Shown here piece after piece: positions 25,269 through 32,669 of a DNA stretch of 32,669 nucleotides (position 1 is the stretch's first letter; each line of letters opens with the position of its first letter). The notes under the pieces are model-generated. The model made no database searches. It was not told the origin of the DNA and was given only the letters and a program-made list of their open reading frames with translations. This stretch comes from Azospirillum sp. (GTDB lineage: Bacteria > Pseudomonadota > Alphaproteobacteria > Azospirillales > Azospirillaceae), in the NCBI GenBank assembly GCA_016124535.1, contig WGNK01000029.1:1-32669 (forward strand), given 5' to 3'. Position numbers and translations under genes: made by a program.

Positions 25269-25343
25269 GGGCGGTTAGCTCAGCGGGAGAGCACACGCTT
25301 CACACGCGTGGGGTCACTGGTTCAATCCCAGTACCGCCCACCA
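25269..25343 (+). tRNA. tRNA-Val, anticodon CAC
   Basis: A 75-base cloverleaf with all stems paired: acceptor GGGCGGT with ACCGCCC, D-arm GCTC/GAGC, anticodon arm CACGC/GCGTG around loop TTCACAC giving anticodon CAC (Val, GUG), and T-arm ACTGG/CCAGT with loop TTCAATC. The discriminator is A and the CCA end is encoded. It stands alone, convergent with the DUF4340 gene 13 bases downstream. No repeated attachment-site-like copy of its 3' end was seen in the window. Confidence 0.96.
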
Positions 25344-25356
25344 TTCGGTTCCTGGT

Positions 25357-26481
25357 TCAGCTGCCTTCCTTGGTCACCAGGTCGGAGATATTGCGGGTCA
25401 ACGCCTCGGCCGCGAAGTCCGAAACCCGGTAGGCCCAGGCCGGGTAGCGTTCCTCGATCGCCTTGACCCGCTGCCGGGCGTCCTCTGCCGACCGTTGGGG
25501 CTTTTCGGATTCGCTGTTTGCGGCGTCTGGGGGGCCCTTGGCCTCCGGGCTGCTCTTGGCTGGCTCGGCCGAGGGTCCGGCCTCGAAGGCGGCGCCGAAG
25601 GCCAGCCAGGCTTTGCCATCCTTGCGGGCGGTGCGAACCGTAATCGTGACACCGTCGAAGCCGTGGAACGTCGCGACCGCCGCATCTTTGAACAGCGCGG
25701 CGTCGTATTTGGCGACATCGTCGAACGCCAGGTATTCCAGCGCACCGGCGATGCGGTTGACTTCCGCTGATTTCGGCTTGGACCCCTCGGGCGGTTTGGC
25801 CAGCACGAAGTCATGCTGTTCGGGCGAACTCCGTGAAATCTCCAGCTTGGTGCTGCCGGGCTGCGCGATGGTCACCGAGCGGACCTCGCTTTCGCGAAGC
25901 TTGGGCAGGTCCTTGGCGACCCAGTGGACCGGGTCGGCGTTGAGCTCCAGTTGCCCCTCGACCAGCCAGGACTCGGCCTCGCCGGGTTTGCGGGCGTAGA
26001 AGGTGTCGCGGCCATCGGCCCCGCCATAGCCGGCGGCCTTGCCGTGCAGCAGCGCCGCCAACTCGCCGCTGGCATCGCGCAGGCTCAGGCGCAACGCGGT
26101 CGAGCCGGCGTGGTCGATGTCGTCGACCCCGAGCCTGGCGTATTTGTCGGGCTCGGCGGTGCGTGGCTCGGTCGCCTGCAGTTCGGCCAGACCGACCACC
26201 GCCTTCTTGACCAGATCCGCCGAGGCCGGATAGCCGCCCCGGTCCACGACTGTCCAGGCGGTCGAATCGGGGCTGGGCCGGCTGACCGTGACCGACTTGT
26301 CCTGGCCGGCAACGGTCAGCGAAATCACGCCATTGATCTTGGCGGCCAGGCCTTCGAATATCGGCCGGGGCAGTCCCTCCCGGTTGGTCGATGACGACTG
26401 GTGCTGCAGTGCCGCGATGCCGGCTAGCACAGCCACGGCCGCCGTGAGCCCGGCCAGGACCTGAAGGTTTTTTTGACGCAT
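25357..26481 (-). CDS. DUF4340 domain-containing protein of a Gld-like ABC system
   Basis: A 374-residue protein with one N-terminal membrane anchor (VLAGLTAAVAVLAGIAALQ) and a periplasmic body. Repeated beta-rich units such as GVISLTVAGQDKSVTVSRP, SEVRSVTIAQPGSTKLEISRS and HGFDGVTITVRT mark the DUF4340 family, which routinely follows GldG-like genes. It is the last gene of the minus-strand run and lies 21 bases after the GldG-like gene. Family members have no assigned biochemical role; association with the ABC exporter is by constant neighbourhood. AGGAG lies eight bases before the ATG. Confidence 0.85.
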   Translation of the reverse strand: MRQKNLQVLAGLTAAVAVLAGIAALQHQSSSTNREGLPRPIFEGLAAKINGVISLTVAGQDKSVTVSRPSPDSTAWTVVDRGGYPASADLVKKAVVGLAELQATEPRTAEPDKYARLGVDDIDHAGSTALRLSLRDASGELAALLHGKAAGYGGADGRDTFYARKPGEAESWLVEGQLELNADPVHWVAKDLPKLRESEVRSVTIAQPGSTKLEISRSSPEQHDFVLAKPPEGSKPKSAEVNRIAGALEYLAFDDVAKYDAALFKDAAVATFHGFDGVTITVRTARKDGKAWLAFGAAFEAGPSAEPAKSSPEAKGPPDAANSESEKPQRSAEDARQRVKAIEERYPAWAYRVSDFAAEALTRNISDLVTKEGS

Positions 26482-26502
26482 GGGGGATGCTCCTGGGGGG
26501 CT

Positions 26503-28473
26503 TCAGTCGTGCACCAGCGCGGCGCGGCGGCGGCGCGCCCGGATGCCGGCGGCAACCAGCGCTGCAACGGCGATCGCCAGCGGGATCAACCCGATATTGA
26601 TCGCCTTGACCACCGCCGACAGCCGTTCGATGTCGCGGTTGAGGTTATGCTGGACGTCGCGCAGTTCCTTGCGGGTGCGCAGGATCTCGGCCTTGAAGCG
26701 ATCGATCGCCGTCTGTTCCTCCGGCGACAGCAGGGCGGAGGCGCCGGCCTTGGACTTGCCTTTGAGATCGGCGATCTGCTTTTCGGTCTCGGCCAGTTGC
26801 TTGCGCAGGGCCTGCTCCCGGGCCTGGAACTGGCGGCCGGCGGTCTGGCGCAACTCGTCGACCACGGTGAACGGGCGCGCCGAGCCGGCCCGGCCGCGCA
26901 GGCCGATCAGGTCGTTGGAGCCGGTCAGGTTGTCGATGCCGTTGGTCAGGAAGTCGGCATTGGACGCGATCGGCACCTGCAGCCGTTGCCCGAAGAAATC
27001 CTGGGTCTGCACCCAGTAGCGGTCCTCCAGCAGATCGCTGTCGGCGACCACGATCAGGTTGACCGGCGCCTTGCTCTGCTTCAGCTGGGCGGCCGGATCG
27101 GCGCTTGGTTTGGTTTCGGGGGGCTTGGATTCAGGCGGCTTGGTGGCGTCTTCGCCGGCCTTGGCCTCCGGCTTGACCGTGACGCTGGGCGGACCGTCGG
27201 GGAACGCGGTCTTGACCGTGCCAGTGACTCTGGCGGCCAGGACATAGCGTTGGCCCGGCCCGGCCAGCGACGCGGACAGGCCCTCGGGGTCGGGCCGGAA
27301 GCGGATCTTGTCGACATCGGCCAGTTCGGCCTGGTCCGACGACCAGACCAACGGCTCAAAGCCCAGTCCGGAGTCGGGCAGCGCCTTCAGGCTGCCGGCG
27401 CTGGCGATGTTGAGCAGATTGAGGTTGGCGGTGACCACGTCCTGACCGTCGAGATGGTCGGCGGGAACCGCCAGCCAGGCCGGGTAGGGGGTGGCACGGC
27501 GCCGGGCGCCGTCGCCGCTGGCAACCCGCAACGCCAGGCGCGGGTCGGCGACGAACTTGTTGTCGGCCATTTCGACGCCCCAGGCTTTGAGCAGCTCCGG
27601 CAGCACCGCCGCCTGGCTGCCGCTGACATCGGGCATGCCGCCGGGGGTGGGCTGATTGGCTGCGGACTCGGCCCAGGGATCGACGAATACCATGGCCCGG
27701 CCGCCGCGCAGCACGAACTGATCGACCGCGTACTGCGCCGGCGCCGGCAGTGCCTTCGGCCGGGCCAGCACCAACACCGCGATGTCGTCATCGATCTTGG
27801 TCAGGTCGGGCTTCAGCATGCGCACATCGAACAGCTGGCGCATCTGGTCGAGCACGACATAGGGCTGGGACTGGCCCCGCATCGCCGCCATCATACCGCC
27901 GGGGCCGAATTCCAGCGGCATGTCGCCCAGCACCCCGACCACCGCCTTTTTTGCGTCGGTCAGGTTGTAGACCAGCTTGGTCAGGTCGTATTCGAGGAAC
28001 GGCTCGCGTTCCTGCTGGAAGAACGGGATGACCTCGCGGCGATCGGTCGAATTGGTGCCGAGCAGGCCGAAATAGACCTGGGCGCCCGAACTCTGGTCGA
28101 GCGGCACGCCCTGGATGCCGGCCTGGACCGCGCGGTCTTCGGCGTCGGAGAACGGCTCGGGATCGATCTCCTGCAGCGTGATCTTGCCGTGGGCGCGGTT
28201 GACATATTCTTCGAGCAGCTCGCGCACCCGTGCTTGATAGACCCGGAACGCCGGGGCCTCGGCGGCGAGCTTGCTCGAAAAGAACAGGCGCAGCGTGATC
28301 GGCTCCTTGATCGCTTCGAGAATGTGTGCAGTGCCGGGCGACAGCGTGTAAAGGCGGTCGGCGGTGAGATCGAGCCGGGCATGTCGCAGGCTGTTGTCGG
28401 CCAGAACATTGACCGCGACGAACAGGATCACGGCGAGGCCGAGCCCGAGGAGCGAGATTTTCTTGCGAGTCAT
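26503..28473 (-). CDS. GldG-family ABC auxiliary protein
   Basis: A 656-residue protein with an N-terminal and a C-terminal membrane segment (the latter INIGLIPLAIAVAALVAAGIRARRRR in outline) and a large periplasmic part. The start ADNSLRHARLDLTADRLYTLSPGTAHIL is the signature of the ABC_transp_aux/GldG family. VVGVLGDMPL, FVDPWAES and VVADSDLLEDRYW are later family landmarks. A coiled-coil of about 60 residues (REQALRKQLAETEKQIADLKGK region) precedes the last anchor. In Bacteroidetes GldG joins GldA and GldF in gliding; in proteobacteria the role is unknown, with export or envelope work likely. The ATG follows GGAG at eight bases. The permease gene is 12 bases upstream. Confidence 0.88.
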   Translation of the reverse strand: MTRKKISLLGLGLAVILFVAVNVLADNSLRHARLDLTADRLYTLSPGTAHILEAIKEPITLRLFFSSKLAAEAPAFRVYQARVRELLEEYVNRAHGKITLQEIDPEPFSDAEDRAVQAGIQGVPLDQSSGAQVYFGLLGTNSTDRREVIPFFQQEREPFLEYDLTKLVYNLTDAKKAVVGVLGDMPLEFGPGGMMAAMRGQSQPYVVLDQMRQLFDVRMLKPDLTKIDDDIAVLVLARPKALPAPAQYAVDQFVLRGGRAMVFVDPWAESAANQPTPGGMPDVSGSQAAVLPELLKAWGVEMADNKFVADPRLALRVASGDGARRRATPYPAWLAVPADHLDGQDVVTANLNLLNIASAGSLKALPDSGLGFEPLVWSSDQAELADVDKIRFRPDPEGLSASLAGPGQRYVLAARVTGTVKTAFPDGPPSVTVKPEAKAGEDATKPPESKPPETKPSADPAAQLKQSKAPVNLIVVADSDLLEDRYWVQTQDFFGQRLQVPIASNADFLTNGIDNLTGSNDLIGLRGRAGSARPFTVVDELRQTAGRQFQAREQALRKQLAETEKQIADLKGKSKAGASALLSPEEQTAIDRFKAEILRTRKELRDVQHNLNRDIERLSAVVKAINIGLIPLAIAVAALVAAGIRARRRRAALVHD

Positions 28474-28485
28474 GACGGCGTCTCC

Positions 28486-29220
28486 TCACCCGGCCTTGCG
28501 CAGGTCGACGACGATGGCGTTGGCGAACAGCCACAGCGCCATCAGCGAGCCGAAAAAGACGACATCGCGCAGATCGATCACGCCGTCGAGAATGGCACCG
28601 AACCGGGTGATGAAGCTGAACGAGGCGATCAGGTCGGCGGCCGCGCGGGGCAGGATCGCCCCCAGGGTGTCGAGCACGATCGGGCTGCCGGATACCGTGA
28701 ACAGAAAGCACACCACGACGCCGACCACAAAGGCGATCACCTGGTTGCGGGTGGTCGCCGAAATACAGGCGCAGATCGCCAGATAAGCGCCGGCCATCAG
28801 CAGGCTGCCGATATAGCCGGCGATGATCACGCCGTGATCGGGATGACCGAGGAAGCTTGCGGTCAGCCAGACCGGAAAGGTCAATGCCAGGGCCGACGCG
28901 GTAAACACCCAGGCGGCCAGGAACTTGCCGACCACGATCGCGGGCAGGCTGACCGGCAGCGTCATCAAGAGTTCGATGGTGCCGGATTTTCGTTCCTCGG
29001 CCCATAACCGCATGGCGATCGCCGGCATCAGCAGCAAATAGAGCCAGGGATGGAACATGAAGAAGGGTTTGAGGTCGGCCTGGCCTCGTTCAAAGAAGTT
29101 GCCAAGGTAGAAGGTGAAAATTCCCGACAGGAACAGAAAAATGCAGATGAAGACATAAGCGACCGGCGTTGCAAAATAGCCGGCCAGTTCGCGACGGAAC
29201 ACGGCAATGGTCCCGGTCAT
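28486..29220 (-). CDS. ABC transporter permease (GldF-like)
   Basis: A 244-residue permease with six hydrophobic segments, starting MTGTIAVFRRELAGYFATPVAYVF, a well-known ABC-2 subfamily start, followed by RLWAEERKSGTIELLMTLPVS, the cytoplasmic coupling loop. The open frame extends upstream to 29376, but that stretch is a shadow of the ATPase gene. ATG 29220 overlaps the ATPase stop as ATGA. With the ATPase it should form the membrane core of an exporter whose substrate is unknown. Confidence 0.92.
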   Translation of the reverse strand: MTGTIAVFRRELAGYFATPVAYVFICIFLFLSGIFTFYLGNFFERGQADLKPFFMFHPWLYLLLMPAIAMRLWAEERKSGTIELLMTLPVSLPAIVVGKFLAAWVFTASALALTFPVWLTASFLGHPDHGVIIAGYIGSLLMAGAYLAICACISATTRNQVIAFVVGVVVCFLFTVSGSPIVLDTLGAILPRAAADLIASFSFITRFGAILDGVIDLRDVVFFGSLMALWLFANAIVVDLRKAG

Positions 29221-29972
29221 GCGGCTTCTCCTTGGGCTTGGCCGGTGGTGATCTGGCGGAACACGGCATCGAGCCGGCCGGGTCCGGCGATCAGGTCGCC
29301 GAATTGCCAGCCGTCCGCCGCCGGGTGGCCCTCCGCCAGCACCTTGCCGCGGGCAATGATCATGGCCCGGCTGCACACCGCCTCGACCTCTTCCAGGATG
29401 TGGGTTGAGATGATGATCGCCTTTTCCGGCGCCATTGCCCGGATCAGGGCGCGGACCTGATGCTTCTGGTTGGGGTCGAGGCCGTCGGTCGGCTCGTCGA
29501 GGATCAGGACTTCGGGGTCATGGAGGATCGCCTGGGCAAGGCCAACCCGGCGCTTGAAACCCTTGGACAGGGTATCGATCGGCTGGTCGAGCACGTCGCC
29601 CAGCTGAATGCGGTCGACCGCCTGATCGAGTTTCTTCGCACGATCGGCGCCGGACAGCCGGCGGATATCGGCGCAGAACTCCAAAAAGCCCCGCGGCGTC
29701 ATGTCGGGATAGGCTGGCGCGCCTTCGGGCAGATAACCGATTCGCCGCTTGGCCGCGATCGGGCGGTCCCAGACATCGAAGCCGCACACCGTGATTCGCC
29801 CCGCGGTCGGCGGCAGGAAGCCGGTGATCATCTTCATCGTGGTCGATTTGCCGGCGCCATTGGGGCCGAGAAAGCCCATCACGGTGCCGCGCTCGACCGT
29901 GAAACTCACGTCATCGACCGCAATAAAACCGTCGAAATCCTTGACCAGACCGTCGATCTCGATCATCGCCAT
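29217..29972 (-). CDS. ABC transporter ATP-binding protein (GldA-like)
   Basis: A 251-residue ABC ATPase with Walker A GPNGAGKST (residues about 36-44), Q-loop replaced by the IGYLPEG segment, signature LSKGFKRRVGLAQAI, Walker B VLILDEPTDGLDP and switch histidine in IISTHILEEVEAV. These place it in the ABC-2-type export subfamily. GGAGG precedes ATG 29972; a second ATG at 29966 could also serve. It leads the four-gene minus-strand operon with permease, GldG-like and DUF4340 genes, and powers that system. Confidence 0.94.
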   Translation of the reverse strand: MAMIEIDGLVKDFDGFIAVDDVSFTVERGTVMGFLGPNGAGKSTTMKMITGFLPPTAGRITVCGFDVWDRPIAAKRRIGYLPEGAPAYPDMTPRGFLEFCADIRRLSGADRAKKLDQAVDRIQLGDVLDQPIDTLSKGFKRRVGLAQAILHDPEVLILDEPTDGLDPNQKHQVRALIRAMAPEKAIIISTHILEEVEAVCSRAMIIARGKVLAEGHPAADGWQFGDLIAGPGRLDAVFRQITTGQAQGEAA

Positions 29973-30356
29973 ACGCCAAAACCTCCCTTTCCGGGTCCCG
30001 CTCCACGCGCGGGGTACCGTTTCCCCCGTGGTCGATCCAGAGTCTGCCGCTCAGGGGCAGGTTCGAGACCCGCAGAGCGGTCGTCAGCATGCGCGCCGCG
30101 CGCCATCTCGCCCAAGTTTGCGATGTCTTTCAAGATGCCAATTGTGACAACACCATGGCCCTTGCACGCGTCATACCGCCGTAGGACGCGCGACCGGGGG
30201 GCCGAGGCCGTGGGTGGGCTTCAAACCAAGGGGATGGTTATTTATTTTTAAGGGTGCCGGCGTGCCGAGCGGTCGCCGGGAATTGGCCGCCTGCGGCCAG
30301 CGGTTCCAGCGATCGGGGTCCGAAGGGCGGCAGCGCGGCCGCCCCTCGGGGCAGGA
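29973..30356. other. 384-base intergenic region
   Basis: Between the ABC ATPase start and the grxD stop, both on the minus strand. It should hold the ABC operon promoter, but I see no strong -35/-10 pair. A 7-bp stem near the grxD end is listed separately. No coding frame has family resemblance. Confidence 0.5.
30325..30344 (-). terminator. possible hairpin downstream of grxD
   Basis: GGGCGGC at 30325-30331 pairs with GCCGCCC at 30338-30344 around a 6-base loop, about 12 bases after the grxD stop on the minus strand. The following bases (CTTCGG) are not T-rich, so support is weak. Confidence 0.3.
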
Positions 30357-30695
30357 TCACGCTGCCGCTTCGATCTTGATGCCCTTGTCGGTCAGCAGCT
30401 GTTGCAGCTCACCGGCCTGATACATTTCGCGCACGATGTCGCAACCGCCGACGAACTCGCCCTTGACGTAGAGCTGGGGGATGGTCGGCCAATTGGCGAA
30501 CTGCTTGATGCCGTCGCGCAGGCCCGGATCGACCAGGATGTCGATGCCCTTGAACTTGACGCCCAGATGGGTCAGCACCTGAACCACCGCCGCGGAGAAA
30601 CCGCATTGCGGGAAAACCGGACTGCCCTTCATGTAGAGCACGACATCATTGTCGGCGATGTCGCGGCGAATGCGTTCGGCAACAGCTGGATCCAT
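30357..30695 (-). CDS. grxD: monothiol glutaredoxin, Grx4 family
   Basis: A 112-residue monothiol glutaredoxin with the CGFS active site (C31-S34), the cis-proline motif WPTIPQLYV and the glutathione-binding GGCDIVREM. Such proteins bind a bridging 2Fe-2S cluster with glutathione, usually shared with a BolA partner, and act in iron-sulfur transfer and iron sensing. bolA lies directly upstream with a 28-base gap on the same strand, a classic pairing. Full length; no anomaly. Confidence 0.97.
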   Translation of the reverse strand: MDPAVAERIRRDIADNDVVLYMKGSPVFPQCGFSAAVVQVLTHLGVKFKGIDILVDPGLRDGIKQFANWPTIPQLYVKGEFVGGCDIVREMYQAGELQQLLTDKGIKIEAAA

Positions 30696-30723
30696 GGAAG
30701 CAAATCCCGTTGGTGGTTAGGGG

Positions 30724-30963
30724 TCAGGCGTCGGTGGGGATAGAAGTCTGAAGCGCCAGGGCGTGCAGCTGGCCGCCCATATTGCCCTGGAGCGCCTGGT
30801 AGACCATCTGGTGCTGCTGGACCCGGCTCTTGCCCCTGAAGGCCGGGGAGGTGACATAGGCGGCATAGTGGTCGCCATCGCCGCGCAAATCCTCGATCCG
30901 CACCTCGGCCTGCGGAACGCCTTCCCGGATCAGCCGCTCGATCTCTACCGGGTCCATCGCCAT
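30724..30963 (-). CDS. bolA: BolA family protein
   Basis: A 79-residue BolA/IbaG-type protein. The core EVRIEDLRGDGDHYAAYVTSPAF and the helix RVQQHQMVYQAL with a candidate cluster-ligand histidine (about H52) followed by LHALALQT match the family, which pairs with monothiol glutaredoxins to hold a 2Fe-2S cluster. ATG 30963 has GAGG ten bases upstream; ATG 30957 is a possible alternative. It is the first gene of the bolA-grxD pair. Confidence 0.95.
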   Translation of the reverse strand: MAMDPVEIERLIREGVPQAEVRIEDLRGDGDHYAAYVTSPAFRGKSRVQQHQMVYQALQGNMGGQLHALALQTSIPTDA

Positions 30964-31008
30964 GATTCGGGTTCCTCTCGGGCTGGGCCGTTGTCTGGGG
31001 CAGTGCCG

Positions 31009-31264
31009 TCACTGCGGCGTTTCATCGACCAATTCGAGCCGACGTTCGATCCGATCGACCCGACCGGCAATCCGATCGACGCGCGCGCTGAGCCAAGGCG
31101 GTCTGCTCGGCATCGATCGCAGCCTCGCGCCTCAGTCCGGCAAGCGCCAGCTCGATCGAGGTCAGCCGTTCGACATGCTCGATTTGGCTCTCGGCGATGC
31201 GATCGACCACCGACCGAAGGCCGCGCAAAGTTTCAAGCACCAGGTTGATCGGTTGGTCGGCCAT
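31009..31264 (-). pseudogene. small coiled-coil protein gene with an apparent +1 frameshift
   Basis: From ATG 31264 the frame reads MADQPINLVLETLRGLRSVV and continues as an amphipathic helix, then derails into RRSDCRSGRSDRTSARIGR. One base further on, another frame reads LSARVDRIAGRVDRIERRLE and ends LVDETPQ at TGA 31011-31009. Both halves match the layout of short (~85 residue) coiled-coil proteins of alphaproteobacteria, whose ends commonly read RVDRIERRLELVD. The total of 256 bases is 3n+1, consistent with one inserted base near TTGGCTCAGC (around 31100). It may be a sequencing error, a decaying gene, or less likely recoding, because no slippery run is seen. Role unknown. Confidence 0.6.
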
Positions 31265-31755
31265 CCCGTTCTCTGTCGCTCCCAAACGCTCGCCGCTCCG
31301 ATCGGCGCCCAACCCTCGCGGGCGGGCATCAAAGTGACTTCCGATATGGCATGGACGCGAACGAGTTTCAATGACGGCGGCAGCGACGCGGGGAGGCCAG
31401 GGATTGGGCGCCCGGTAAACCGGCGAAAGCAAATCGGCCCAATATCTTTCTGCCGCAGCGGGCCGCAGATCAACCCAGAACTCTGCGCTCATCTGTGTGC
31501 ATCTGTCGGCCCACCCAAATCCCCGGTAGTGTCTCGGTTTGAACTTCCGGTTAGCGCCCATTCCGGTCATGGGCCGCACTCACAATGACTCCCGAAAGCC
31601 GTCGTTCGTTCATGAAGCAGCGAAACGGCATCTATCGACCCAACGTTCGTTAATCGTGCATGGAATTTGATTGCCTAAAAGCTGGCGGCGGTTCAGCATT
31701 GGTGGGCAAAAAAAACGGTAAGGAGCGGTGAGTCTTATCGACTGCGGGGAGATCG
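31265..31755. other. 491-base intergenic region
   Basis: Between the coiled-coil gene and the lower-GC orphan gene. Composition shifts from GC-rich to mixed towards the right. A minus-strand open frame runs through 31265-31579 ahead of the coiled-coil start (with a stretch reading SAEFWVDLRPAAAERYWADL), but it has no recognised family and I do not call it. No clear promoter or repeat is seen. Confidence 0.45.
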
Positions 31756-32562
31756 ATGTTCAAACCTATGCAACTCATCATTAACCGTGTCGAAGCCCAT
31801 GGTGCGGATTCGGACAGCACGCTTTTTACGGAACTGCTTTACGCAGGAGAGTTCATTGTAAAAGCGACTACCAGCGCAATGGTGGCTCTGATCCAGAATG
31901 ATCGAGAGGGACAGCAATACCGGCTTTTGCATTCGCTGGTCAGGGCGGATGGCATAGGAGACTGGGCCGCTGCTCTGGATCAGGCACTAAGCGGGCCAGC
32001 GAGTCAGCACCTCGTATCAAGCGCGCAGGATATGCGGCGTATCTTTACTGAGCGCTCGGTGGCGGGCTCTTGGCAATGGCGTTGTGTAAAAGACCTATAC
32101 TCCGTTCTCGCCGGTATTGATCCAGAGGCGACCGCACCGGCAGACAGGCCGCAACTGCGTAGCTGGTTTCAGTTATTTGCGCAGCTCCGCAACAAGACGC
32201 GTGGTCATGGGGCGTTAACACCCGCAGCGGCGTCGCGATTTGTTAAATTTCTGCAAGACTCCATTCTCCTGATGGCTGAAAACAACCCTGTATTAAATGA
32301 GCCATGGGCATATTTGCACCGTAACTTGTCAGGGAAATATCGGGTCGTTTCCCTTGGGGGTGACCAAGCTCCCTTTATTGATCTTAAGAAGGCGAAGGGA
32401 GCGTTATCGGATAACTTCCCTCCAGGTATTTATATCTATTTTTCCGGTCATCGTCAGGTCGAACTTCTGCGCACTGATCTTAATATTTCTGATTTTTTTG
32501 CCTCCTCGACGCGGCGAATGGAATCGAGACTCCCGGGAGCGGGGATCTGGCTGCAACCTTGA
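31756..32562 (+). CDS. orphan protein with HEPN-like R-N-x4-H motif
   Basis: A 268-residue protein I cannot assign to a named family. Residues 1-180 are predominantly helical, and QLRNKTRGHGAL carries R145-N146 and H151, the Rx4-6H pattern with a polar residue after R that marks HEPN ribonuclease or toxin-like helical bundles. Residues about 185-250 look beta-rich (KYRVVSLGGDQ, GIYIYFSGHRQVELLRTDL). The end (ASSTRRMESRLPGAGIWLQP) looks like a join to foreign sequence, so it may be C-terminally truncated. GGGGAG lies five bases upstream of ATG. GC is lower than in the flanks, suggesting transfer. No partner gene is visible upstream; 107 bases of chromosome-like sequence follow. Confidence 0.6.
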   Translation: MFKPMQLIINRVEAHGADSDSTLFTELLYAGEFIVKATTSAMVALIQNDREGQQYRLLHSLVRADGIGDWAAALDQALSGPASQHLVSSAQDMRRIFTERSVAGSWQWRCVKDLYSVLAGIDPEATAPADRPQLRSWFQLFAQLRNKTRGHGALTPAAASRFVKFLQDSILLMAENNPVLNEPWAYLHRNLSGKYRVVSLGGDQAPFIDLKKAKGALSDNFPPGIYIYFSGHRQVELLRTDLNISDFFASSTRRMESRLPGAGIWLQP

Positions 32563-32669
32563 AGCGATTTTGGTGATCGGCTCGCGGTTCGGCGGCCGGG
32601 TCAAGGGCGCGCCCGGTCGGTGCCTTGGCGCCGAGTGGTGCGGCGCGCTCTTGACGCGGACGACGGACC

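Noticed and set aside
25269..25343. tRNA-Val as integration site of a mobile element
   Set aside because: No integrase gene and no repeated copy of the tRNA 3' end seen; neighbours look chromosomal.
26473..29007. 844-residue plus-strand open frame
   Set aside because: Shadow of the GldG-like, permease and ABC genes; composition typical of antisense frames.
1..32669. CRISPR arrays, insertion sequences or rRNA
   Set aside because: No regularly spaced repeats, transposase genes or rRNA segments were recognised; the short tandem 15-mers at 17897 and 25168 are only two copies each.

Overview
The window looks like chromosome of a high-GC alphaproteobacterium, most likely a member of the Rhodospirillales. 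The reasons are the GC-rich housekeeping genes, the order DUF2066 - CDP-alcohol phosphatidyltransferase - AI-2E permease - Hda beside purM-purN, the bolA-grxD pair, a dihydroorotase-like PyrC without its metal-binding histidines, and a RuBisCO-like protein gene next to a cupin gene, as expected of the MTA-isoprenoid shunt described in Rhodospirillum rubrum. The genus is inference.

Layout. 1-1609: a lower-GC pair, the C-terminal part of an AAA ATPase (no Walker A in view) and a Toprim-like partner, joined by short overlaps to each other and to pheT (1606-4002). 4066-6575: an overlapping three-gene unit of a radical SAM protein with six extra cysteines, a form IV RuBisCO-like protein and a cupin. 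6597-6623 is a perfect hairpin between this unit and a convergent AT-rich LCAT-like hydrolase. 8091-13087: an NCS2 nucleobase permease with an unusual soluble C-terminal domain, a type-2 3-hydroxyacyl-CoA dehydrogenase-like SDR, pterin dehydratase, a small zincin and a photolyase. 13095-17955 (minus): an operon-like run of DUF2066 protein, PgsA-like enzyme, AI-2E permease, Hda and TerC, continuing into the photolyase. 18037-19763: purM, with no ATG/GTG/TTG at its expected start, and purN. 19889-25124: an OmpA-type lipoprotein, pyrC', plsY, a small lipoprotein and a secreted PHB-depolymerase-like esterase. 25269-25343: tRNA-Val(CAC). 25357-29972 (minus): a four-gene Gld-like ABC system (ATPase, permease, GldG-like protein, DUF4340 protein). 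30357-30963 (minus): bolA-grxD. 31009-31264 is a small coiled-coil gene interrupted by an apparent one-base frameshift. 31756-32562 is a lower-GC orphan gene with a HEPN-like R-N-x4-H motif.

How genes work together. RLP and cupin should convert a methylthio-sugar phosphate from S-adenosylmethionine by-products towards 1-deoxyxylulose 5-phosphate; the radical SAM gene translationally coupled upstream is the least explained member and the strongest lead here. PurM and PurN act in purine synthesis, PlsY and the PgsA-like enzyme in phospholipid synthesis, and Hda in control of DnaA. BolA and GrxD form an iron-sulfur/iron homeostasis pair. The two lower-GC edges resemble defence-gene islands, but neither is a complete recognised system.
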